A stretch of DNA of 55,070 nucleotides from an uncultured Burkholderiales bacterium. Lineage in GTDB: Bacteria; Pseudomonadota; Gammaproteobacteria; Burkholderiales; Burkholderiaceae_C. Made by a program: the position numbers and the translations under genes. Positions 7,624-14,716 of this stretch are shown in pieces (within the stretch, counting starts at the first letter, position 1; each line of letters opens with the position of its first letter). The stretch is taken from assembly GCA_937873395.1 (NCBI GenBank), contig CALMYH010000011.1, positions 1 through 55,070 on the forward strand, written 5' to 3'. Under the pieces are notes generated by a model, which was given only the letters and a program-made list of their open reading frames with translations, made no database searches and was not told where the DNA came from.

Positions 7624-7636
7624 TTTTTGCCGTTCG

Positions 7637-10600
7637 CTACCGGCTTTCCAGCAACTGCTCCAGGGCGGCGGCGGTTTCGGTTGCCAGCGCTTCCAGGGAT
7701 TGGTGCAGCCGGGGATCTGTCGACCCGTCCGGCTGGTGTCCCGACAGCTTCTGGCAGAGCGCGGCCAGGCGGGCGGCGCCCACGTTGGATGCCGCACCCT
7801 TGAGGTGGTGCAACGACAGGCGCCAGGCCTCGTTGTCGCAGGCCTGCCAGGCCTGCCGTATGCACTGCAGGCGCGGTTCCAGCTCGGCCAGGAAACCGCC
7901 CACCACTTCACGGCGCAGTCCGTGCTGGCTGTCATCGAAGGCGGAGAACGCGTGCCAGCGCCCATGGTCAACCAGGGCAAGCGTGTCATCCGCCTCCCAC
8001 CCGTTCGGTGGCGACCCACCGGTGCCGGCAACCGCTTCTGCGGGTAAACCTTCCAGGCCCTCGGGCTGGCTGGCGCTCAGGTCGGCCAAAGTGCGTGCGA
8101 GCGCATCCAGCTCGAGTGGCTTGGTCAGGTAGGCCACCATGCCGGCATCCAGGCAGCGTTGCCGGTCCTCTCCGAGCGAAGAGGCCGACAGGCCGACCAT
8201 GCGTGGCGCCTGATCCTGCAGGGCCCCGGCGACCGCTCGGGCGGTGGCGATGCCGTCAAGGCCGGGCATGTGAAGATCCAGCAGGAGAAGCGCGAAAGGA
8301 TGGCCGTCCTGGCGCGCTTGCAGGATCCGGTCGAGCGCCTGGCGCCCGTCCTCGCAGGTCTCATGCGGATAGCCCAGCCGCTCCAGCATGGCCGCAATCA
8401 CCTTGAGGTTGCCCGGGTGGTCATCCACCGCCAGCACCCGGTGCCGACCGGTCGCCACGGGTGTGGGAAGGGCATGGTCAGGCTCCACATCGCTGAGTCG
8501 GACGGGATGGACCGGCAGCTCGAAACGGAAAGTCGAGCCGGCGCCGGGCTCGCTGCTGACGCCGATCCTGCCACCCATCAACTCGACCAGATGCTTGCAG
8601 ATCATCAGGCCCAGACCGGTGCCGCCATAGACGCGCGTCGTGGACGTATCGCCCTGCGCGAAAGGCTGGAACAGGTCGCCGAGTCGATCGGGGCGGATGC
8701 CGACGCCCGTGTCGGTCACGCTGAAGTGCAGCACCGATGCCTCCTGGGACGATGCCGCGTCAGACCAGACCCTCAATGTCACCTCGCCCCGGGCGGTGAA
8801 CTTGACCGCGTTGGCCAGCAGGTTCAGCAGCACCTGGCGCAGGCGGGTGACATCGCCACGGATGGCCTCCGGCACGGTTGCGGCCAGGTACATGCTCAGG
8901 TGCAGGCCTTTTTCCTGCGCCTTGATCCGGACCATGTCGACCGCGGAACCGATCGCGGCATGCAGGTCGAAAGGCCGGTCTTCGAGCACCAGCTTTCCCG
9001 ACTCGATGCGGGAGAAGTCCAGGATGTCGTCCACCACCGAGAGCAGCTGTTCGCTGGACACCCTCAGCACATCCATCAGCTCGGATTGGGCGGCGTTCAG
9101 CGGTGTGCCCCGCAGCAGTTCACCCATGCCCACGACCCCATTGAGCGGGGTGCGGATTTCATGGCTCATGACCGCCAGGAAGCCAGCCTTGGCCTTGACC
9201 GCGGCCAGCGCCTCCTCGCGGGAAGCGGCCAGTTCGGCGGTCCGCTGCTCGACGCGGCGCTCCAGCAACTGGGCCGCCTCCTGCAGCTGCTCGTTCTTCT
9301 GACGGATTTCCCGGTTGTAGGTCTGCAGGCTTCGGGCGCTGTCGTGCATCACCCGTGAAAGATGGTGCACCTCGGCAAATCGCGAGGCCTCTTCGATCGG
9401 CGGCACCTGGCCGGCACCGACGGCTGTGGCGGCGGCGTTGAGTTGCTGGAACTGCCGCGAGAGGCCGCGGCCGACGGCATAGGCCGCCCAGGCGCACAGC
9501 AGGGTGAGCAGGGCGGTGCCTGCCAGCGCCCACTGGCGTGCCTGCATCACCGAACTGGTGAAGTCCGATTCCGGGGCCACCACGATGAGCTGCCAGTCCA
9601 GGTCGTACTTGCGCCCGAACGGGCGTTGCAGGGCGATCAGGCGGTTTGACTGCAGCCCCAGCCGATCCAGCCACCGGGTCTGCGGGTTCAGCCAGGCCAG
9701 GCCTGTGTCCACATGCTTGCCGTGCTGGGCCCGCAACTGGGTGAAGGACTCGCGAACCAGCGGATCGCTGCTCTGGAGCGGAGAAATCAGCTGGTGCCGG
9801 TTCTCGACCACGCGGCTCAGCGGCTCGTCCACCGAGGACGCCACCATCAGCCCCCGGCTGTCGACCAGATAGGTGACCGCGTTGTCGCTGATGCGTGTGC
9901 TGCGGATCAGCTCGCCCAGGCGGGCCAGGCTCATGTCGACGGCCATCACACCGAGCAGGGTCCGGCCGTCCTCGGCCATGATCGGATGGGCCAGGGTCAG
10001 GTCGAACTGGTCCTTGACCGCCGAGCGGTAGACATCGGTGAAGGTGCGCCGGCCGGTGGCGACCGCCAGCTGGTACCAGGGGCGTTTTCGGGGATCGAAG
10101 ATCGTTTCTTCCTGGCGGATCAGCCGGCTGCGGTCGCCCGGCTGCTCGATCTGGAAATGCCGTCTGCCGCTGTCACCGGGCCGGATGGTCCGAACCACGT
10201 AACCGAAGCTTTCCCGCTCCAGCCCGAAGAAGCTGCCGTCCTCGGTACCCAGGTAGAGGTAGGGCACGTTCGGTGACTGCTGGGTCAGTGCATAGGCCAT
10301 CACCTCGAAGGACGCCGTATCGACCAGCCAGTTGCGCGTGCGGGCCGCTTCTGCGCCGGTGGTGAAAACCGGGGGCACCAGAGCATTGACCACGGTGTGG
10401 GATTCGCCCAGATGGGCGAGGGCACCGACGTCGATCCGGTGGGCAGCCTGGCTCAAGGCGTCCTCGGCCAGGCGGTTGATGGATTCGGCGCTGTTGTGGG
10501 AAAGCAGCCAAGCGACCAGCAGGGCGGGCGTCAGCGCCGCCAGCACCATGGCCACCACCAGCGTGCGGCCGATCGGCAGCCGGCGCAACGAAGGCCTGGC

Positions 10601-10675
10601 TGTCTCTTGGGCGTCGTGTTCCGGGTTCACACGTCCATTATCGTCATCAGATGGCGGGTTCGATGACACACACAT
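7637..10675 (-). CDS. Hybrid sensor histidine kinase: Cache-HisKA-HATPase-REC-Hpt
   Basis: This 1012-residue membrane kinase has a transmembrane helix at about 39-60, a large periplasmic double-Cache sensor (about 65-380, with RKRPWYQLAV), a second helix (about 391-412), a linker and coiled coil, HisKA with H505 (MSHEIRTPLNG), a HATPase with N and G boxes (NLLANAVKFT, GGTGLGL), a receiver domain with D800 (LLLLDLHMP) and an Hpt domain with H956 (LHHLKGAA). This is a full phosphorelay in one chain, ending on an Hpt histidine that must pass phosphate to another receiver. The upstream response-regulator gene overlaps it by 29 bases if the ATG at 10675 is used; a GTG at 10633 would remove the overlap. 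The ligand is unknown. Confidence 0.9.
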   Translation of the reverse strand: MCVSSNPPSDDDNGRVNPEHDAQETARPSLRRLPIGRTLVVAMVLAALTPALLVAWLLSHNSAESINRLAEDALSQAAHRIDVGALAHLGESHTVVNALVPPVFTTGAEAARTRNWLVDTASFEVMAYALTQQSPNVPYLYLGTEDGSFFGLERESFGYVVRTIRPGDSGRRHFQIEQPGDRSRLIRQEETIFDPRKRPWYQLAVATGRRTFTDVYRSAVKDQFDLTLAHPIMAEDGRTLLGVMAVDMSLARLGELIRSTRISDNAVTYLVDSRGLMVASSVDEPLSRVVENRHQLISPLQSSDPLVRESFTQLRAQHGKHVDTGLAWLNPQTRWLDRLGLQSNRLIALQRPFGRKYDLDWQLIVVAPESDFTSSVMQARQWALAGTALLTLLCAWAAYAVGRGLSRQFQQLNAAATAVGAGQVPPIEEASRFAEVHHLSRVMHDSARSLQTYNREIRQKNEQLQEAAQLLERRVEQRTAELAASREEALAAVKAKAGFLAVMSHEIRTPLNGVVGMGELLRGTPLNAAQSELMDVLRVSSEQLLSVVDDILDFSRIESGKLVLEDRPFDLHAAIGSAVDMVRIKAQEKGLHLSMYLAATVPEAIRGDVTRLRQVLLNLLANAVKFTARGEVTLRVWSDAASSQEASVLHFSVTDTGVGIRPDRLGDLFQPFAQGDTSTTRVYGGTGLGLMICKHLVELMGGRIGVSSEPGAGSTFRFELPVHPVRLSDVEPDHALPTPVATGRHRVLAVDDHPGNLKVIAAMLERLGYPHETCEDGRQALDRILQARQDGHPFALLLLDLHMPGLDGIATARAVAGALQDQAPRMVGLSASSLGEDRQRCLDAGMVAYLTKPLELDALARTLADLSASQPEGLEGLPAEAVAGTGGSPPNGWEADDTLALVDHGRWHAFSAFDDSQHGLRREVVGGFLAELEPRLQCIRQAWQACDNEAWRLSLHHLKGAASNVGAARLAALCQKLSGHQPDGSTDPRLHQSLEALATETAAALEQLLESR

Positions 10676-11768
10676 CCATCGGTCCGGCCCAGCCTTCGAT
10701 CTCCAGCAGGCGCCGCTCTACCTGCCGGGCCGCGCCTGCGACCCGGCGCATCATTGGCGGAGAGACGGCCATGCGGTGAGGTGCGCGCGGGCCATGCTGG
10801 GCCAGAACCTCGGCTTCCAGCACAGGCAGGCCCACCGGTGCGGTCTGCGCCTCACCTCCCAGCAGGCCTTGCAGCTCGGCCATGGCGACCGGACCACACT
10901 GCATGCCGATGGACAAGGACGCGGCGGGCAGATCCACCCGTTCGGTGTCACCGCGCAGGCTGGCGGCGAAGGCGTCAAGTGTGGCCTCGGCCTGGCGCAT
11001 CGCCAGCGCTGCCCGGTAAGCCCGCAGCGCATGGGGAACGCCCGGCTGATCCGGATTGTCTGCAAAGACGGCCAGCAACTGGGTGCCGCATCCGTGCAGA
11101 TGCCAGGCTCCGAACAGGAACACGGTGTCGCCCACGCACTCGTGAAAGCGCCCGAGCACCCGCGCCATGGTCTGCGGCCCGAGCTGACGGGTCCAGACCT
11201 GGGCCGGCACCAGCCGGACACACAGCACCGTGGCGTCGGGCAGGACTCCGGCATGCCGGCCCTGGCGGCTGCCTGGCCACTGCTCGCTCAGGGCCTCCGC
11301 CAGACGCTGCTCGTAGTTGTCACCCAGCCGGCGTGCCTGATCCTTCAGCGCCGAGCCGACCGCTTCCCGGACCTGGATGTCCTGCACGGCGGCCCGGGTG
11401 GTGTTGCGGTTGACCTGCGCTGCCACGGCCGCCAGCAACTCTTCCGGAGACACCGGCTTGCCGATGTAGTCGTCGGCACCCAGACTCATGCCCAGGCGAA
11501 CGTCGTGCCGCTCCTGCAGGGAAGTGATCAGCACCACCGGGGTCAGGCCGAAGTCGGGGTGGGCCCGCACACGCGCCAGCAGTTCGATCCCGGTCATTCC
11601 GGGCATGTTGATGTCGCTGACGATGACGTCGGGGCGAAGGGCGCAGGCCATCTCCCAGGCTTGCGGGCCGTGGCTGGCCTGCCGGACATCGTATCCGCTG
11701 CGCTCGAGAATCACCGACAGCAGCTTGCGGGTGCCGAAATCGTCCTCGGCAACAAGAATCAGGGACAT
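10647..11768 (-). CDS. Response regulator with receiver and degenerate class-III cyclase-like domain
   Basis: The 373-residue protein has a receiver domain at 1-120 with the acidic pair D9/D10, phospho-acceptor D52 (VSDINMPG) and K104 (IGKPVS). A linker follows, then a domain at about 178-345 that follows the class-III nucleotidyl cyclase layout (LGPQTMARVLGRFHECVGDTV, LLAVF, LSIGMQCGPVAMAEL). Both metal-binding aspartates seem lost: R185 is where the first is expected and T229 where the second is. It is therefore probably not a working cyclase and may be a regulatory or binding module. It overlaps or abuts the hybrid kinase gene and is its obvious partner. The start is MSLILVAEDD. Confidence 0.82.
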   Translation of the reverse strand: MSLILVAEDDFGTRKLLSVILERSGYDVRQASHGPQAWEMACALRPDVIVSDINMPGMTGIELLARVRAHPDFGLTPVVLITSLQERHDVRLGMSLGADDYIGKPVSPEELLAAVAAQVNRNTTRAAVQDIQVREAVGSALKDQARRLGDNYEQRLAEALSEQWPGSRQGRHAGVLPDATVLCVRLVPAQVWTRQLGPQTMARVLGRFHECVGDTVFLFGAWHLHGCGTQLLAVFADNPDQPGVPHALRAYRAALAMRQAEATLDAFAASLRGDTERVDLPAASLSIGMQCGPVAMAELQGLLGGEAQTAPVGLPVLEAEVLAQHGPRAPHRMAVSPPMMRRVAGAARQVERRLLEIEGWAGPMDVCVIEPAI

Positions 11769-11880
11769 GGAGGGTCAGGCTCGGTTGGGTCTGCCCCCAT
11801 GCTAACCACCGATGCCGGGCCTGTCGCCAGGGGTACAGCATGCATCCCGTTCCACCGTGAACGAGTGCACCCACCTGTTG

Positions 11881-13365
11881 TCAGCGGATGTCGATGCCGA
11901 ACTTCCAGTCGGTCTTCTGCCAGGCCAGCACCTCCTCGCCCAGCAGCCAGGCCGACTGCGGGTAGCGCCGGGCCCAACCCGGGTTGGTGCTCAGCTTGAA
12001 TACGCCCGGCTTGTAGCTGAGCTTGACCGATTCGTGCTCGGGCATGCGTCTGGCATGACACAGGATGACCGCCAGCCGAAGGCACAGCAACTGCTTGGCA
12101 AACAGCTCTTCGCCCAGGGCCGCGCCCAGCTTGCGCAGTTTGCCCCGCTGACCGAGCACCAGCTGGCTCATGCGGTGCAGCTCGGGCAGGGAAAAACCCG
12201 GCGCATCCACGTTGTCGAGAATGTAGGCGCCGTGGTGGTAGGAGCGGTCGTGCGAGATGTGGGTGCCGATTTCGTGCAGGCGTGCCGCCCAGGCCAGCTT
12301 CTGCGAGTAGCGCTCGTTCTGTGCGTCCACCGCGGCCACCTGGGCGAACAGGGCGGTGGCCACGGTGCTGACCCGCTGGGCCTGGGCATCGTCGATGGAA
12401 AACCGGTCGGCCAGCCAGCGCACCGTGCGTTCGCGCACGTCACCCCCGTCCGACACCCGATCGATCAGGTCGTACAGCGCACCTTGCCTCAGGGCACCCT
12501 GGGCCGGCACCATCTGCTGGATGTCGAACAGGTCGAAAATGGCGCTGAGCACACTCACTCCGCCCGCCAGTACCGGCCGCCGGTCGTCCTTGAGCCCTTC
12601 CAGGCGCAACTGGTCCACATGGCCGGCCTTGACCATGCGTTCGATCAGCCAGTCCAGCCCGGAGCGGGTCACCACACCGCTTGCCCATCCGTTGCTGCCC
12701 AGGATCTCGGCCACCGCACCCACCGTGCCCGAAGAGCCGTAGGCCGCGGTCCATTCCGTCGGCGGGAAGGTGTCAAGCGCCTCGTCGAGTACCGCCTTGG
12801 CGGCGATTTCGGCGGTCTTCATGCTGGCCGAACTGATCTGGCCACGCGCAAAGTACTTGCCGGACCAGGCGACACTGCCCAGCCGGTACGACTCCATGCG
12901 CAGCGCCTGGTAGCCCTGGCCCAGGATCATTTCGGTCGATCGGCCGCCGATGTCCACCACCAGCCGGCGCTCGTCCGACTGGGGCAGCAGGTGAGAGACG
13001 CCCTGGTAGATCAGGCGCGCCTCTTCCTGGCCCGAGACGACCTCGATGTTGAAGCCGAGGATCGACTGGGCCCGCGCCAGAAACTCGTCGCGGTTGCGGG
13101 CCTCGCGCAGGGTCTGCGTGGCCACCGCCCGAACCTGCTGCTTCCTGAAACCCTGGATGCGCTCGGCAAACCGGGCCAGGCATTCCCAACCCCGTTCCAT
13201 GGCGGCCGGACTCAGGTTCTTCTCCTCATCCAGGCCGCTGCCCTGGCGTACCGTTTCCTTGATGTACTCGACCCGTTCGATGTGTCCGGAGTGGTATCGG
13301 CCGATCTCCAGCCGGTAGCTGTTGGAGCCGAGATCGATCGCGGCCAGCAGGGTTCCGTCGTTCAT
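11881..13365 (-). CDS. ppx: Exopolyphosphatase (Ppx/GppA family)
   Basis: Ppx removes phosphate from the ends of polyphosphate, the reverse of PPK1 storage. The protein has 494 residues from the ATG at 13365 (MNDGTLLAAIDLGSNS). It shows the ASKHA-fold phosphate loop AAIDLGSNSYRLEIGR, the catalytic Glu region VSGQEEARLIYQG, the second phosphate loop VDIGGRSTEMILG and the C-terminal HD-like helical domain (AARLHEIGTHISHDRSYHHGAYI). GppA activity on pppGpp cannot be excluded. The upstream ATG at 13407 would add 14 residues lacking family similarity. The gene is divergent from pstS, with 247 bases between the two starts. No PHO-like site faces ppx. Confidence 0.93.
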   Translation of the reverse strand: MNDGTLLAAIDLGSNSYRLEIGRYHSGHIERVEYIKETVRQGSGLDEEKNLSPAAMERGWECLARFAERIQGFRKQQVRAVATQTLREARNRDEFLARAQSILGFNIEVVSGQEEARLIYQGVSHLLPQSDERRLVVDIGGRSTEMILGQGYQALRMESYRLGSVAWSGKYFARGQISSASMKTAEIAAKAVLDEALDTFPPTEWTAAYGSSGTVGAVAEILGSNGWASGVVTRSGLDWLIERMVKAGHVDQLRLEGLKDDRRPVLAGGVSVLSAIFDLFDIQQMVPAQGALRQGALYDLIDRVSDGGDVRERTVRWLADRFSIDDAQAQRVSTVATALFAQVAAVDAQNERYSQKLAWAARLHEIGTHISHDRSYHHGAYILDNVDAPGFSLPELHRMSQLVLGQRGKLRKLGAALGEELFAKQLLCLRLAVILCHARRMPEHESVKLSYKPGVFKLSTNPGWARRYPQSAWLLGEEVLAWQKTDWKFGIDIR

Positions 13366-13485
13366 AGCTTGTTCTCTATTTCGGTGCGCAGCATAACACC
13401 GGCCCATGTGACTCTGGACCGATCGCCTCGGAGGACAAAGCAGGTGTGGACGTCCAAGTGGGCTCCGCAGCCTACATATTTGTGT

Positions 13486-13519
13486 ATGTCACACACATGT
13501 CACATTCGGAAAGCATGAT
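13486..13519 (+). promoter_or_regulatory. PHO box and -10 of the pst operon
   Basis: ATGTCAC occurs at 13486-13492 and again at 13497-13503, exactly 11 bases apart, the repeat geometry of a PhoB site; each copy matches the CTGTCAY heptamer at 6/7. CATGAT (13514-13519, 4/6 match to TATAAT) follows ten bases later. The leader to pstS would be about 87 bases. This is the best PHO box in the window. Confidence 0.75.
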
Positions 13520-13612
13520 TTGCGGAGCACATCAATGCCGCCCATTGGTGGTTGTGTCAGGAAAGACCAAGTCGTTGGTCTTGATCCACTTTTCACTCAT
13601 ATGAGGTCACGA

Positions 13613-14587
13613 ATGAAACTTCGCATCACCGCTCTCGCCATGGCTTGCGCAGCCCTGGTTGCCGGGAACGCCGCGGCTCAGGCGCGAGTCGATCCCAATC
13701 TGCCTGGTTACAAGCCGGTTTCGGGCGTTTCGGGCAATCTGGTCTCGATCGGGTCCGACACCCTGAACAACCTGATGACGCTGTGGAGTGAAGGCTTCCG
13801 CCGGCACTACCCCAGTGTAGCGATCCAGATCCAGGGTGCCGGTTCCGGTACGGCTCCTCCCGCTCTGGTGCAGGGTACAGCCCAGTTTGGCCCGATGTCC
13901 CGGCCCATGCGTGGTACCGAAATCCAGCAGTTTGAGGCTCGCTACGGCTACGCGCCGACGGCCATCCGTGGCGCCATCGACGCGCTGGGTGTGTTCGTCC
14001 ACAAGGACAATCCGGTCACCTGCCTGAGCCTGCGTGAGATCGACGCCATCTTCTCCTCGACCCGTGCCGGTGGAGCCAACGCCCCGATCACCACCTGGGG
14101 TCAGGTCGGCCTGACAGGCGAATGGGCGAACCGTCCGATTGCCAAATACGGCCGCAACTCTGCCTCCGGCACCTACGGTTACTTCAAGGAAGTGGCTCTG
14201 TCCGGTGGTGACTTCGCTGCGGATGTGCGCGAGCAGCCGGGCTCTTCGACCGTGATTCAAGGTGTTGCCGCCGACATCTCTGGCATTGGGTATTCGGGCG
14301 TGGGCTACGGCACGGCAGACGTGAAGGCCATCCAGGTCAGGGGCGCGGACGGCAAGTGCTACAACGCCAATGCAACAGATGCGGCGTCCGGCAACTACCC
14401 GATTGCTCGATTCCTGTACATCTACGTGAACCGCAATCCGAACCAGCCGCTGGAGCCGCTGCGCGCCGAGTTCATTCGCTATGTGTACTCTCAGCAGGGC
14501 CAGCAGGATGTGGCCAAGGCCGGCTTCTTCCCGCTCGTCAAGGCCATTGCCGATCAGGACTTGAAGGCCTTCGGTCTGGCCAAGTAA
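13613..14587 (+). CDS. pstS: Phosphate ABC transporter, periplasmic binding protein PstS
   Basis: PstS captures phosphate in the periplasm and hands it to PstCA. The 324-residue precursor has a Sec signal peptide (MKLRITALAMACAALVAGNAAAQA, cut probably after AQA); GAGG lies upstream of this ATG. The mature protein begins with the family GSDTLNNLM loop, followed by IQGAGSGTAPPALVQG, GPMSRPM and RNSASGTYGYFKE, the phosphate-binding loops of the SDTL-type PstS seen with oversized PstC proteins. It is controlled by the PHO box upstream, and a terminator-like hairpin follows its stop codon. In-frame sequence back to 13520 has no signal-like start and is not part of the gene. Confidence 0.95.
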   Translation: MKLRITALAMACAALVAGNAAAQARVDPNLPGYKPVSGVSGNLVSIGSDTLNNLMTLWSEGFRRHYPSVAIQIQGAGSGTAPPALVQGTAQFGPMSRPMRGTEIQQFEARYGYAPTAIRGAIDALGVFVHKDNPVTCLSLREIDAIFSSTRAGGANAPITTWGQVGLTGEWANRPIAKYGRNSASGTYGYFKEVALSGGDFAADVREQPGSSTVIQGVAADISGIGYSGVGYGTADVKAIQVRGADGKCYNANATDAASGNYPIARFLYIYVNRNPNQPLEPLRAEFIRYVYSQQGQQDVAKAGFFPLVKAIADQDLKAFGLAK

Positions 14588-14602
14588 GGCAGCTTCAACA
14601 GG

Positions 14603-14636
14603 CCTGGTGCGGCCGCGTGGCCCATCAGGTCTTTTT
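14603..14636 (+). terminator. Terminator-like hairpin between pstS and pstC
   Basis: CCTGGTG (14603-14609) pairs with CATCAGG (14623-14629), one unpaired C follows, and GGCC (14611-14614) pairs with GGCC (14619-14622) around a GCGT loop. T-C-TTTTT (14630-14636) follows at once. This is an intrinsic terminator shape placed 15 bases after the pstS stop. As pstC-pstA-pstB-phoU have no obvious promoter of their own, partial read-through would give more PstS than membrane subunits. Confidence 0.65.
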
Positions 14637-14661
14637 GCGTTCTAGAAACGCCTGGCCGAGC

Positions 14662-14681
14662 CATCCCAACTCGATGGGATG
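14662..14681 (+). other. Second stem-loop in the pstS-pstC gap
   Basis: CATCCCA (14662-14668), loop ACTCGA, TGGGATG (14675-14681) make a perfect 7-bp stem without a T-run. It sits 35 bases ahead of the pstC start. It may stabilise a processed pstC-pstA message or slow read-through from pstS. Confidence 0.45.
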
Positions 14682-14716
14682 TTCGTCCTCGAGAGAGCCA
14701 AACCAACGGATTCCGT

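Noticed and set aside
13366-13485. PHO site or clear promoter facing ppx
   Set aside because: Minus-strand inspection shows single GAGTCAC- and TATGCT-like words but no 11-bp repeat pair or paired -35/-10.
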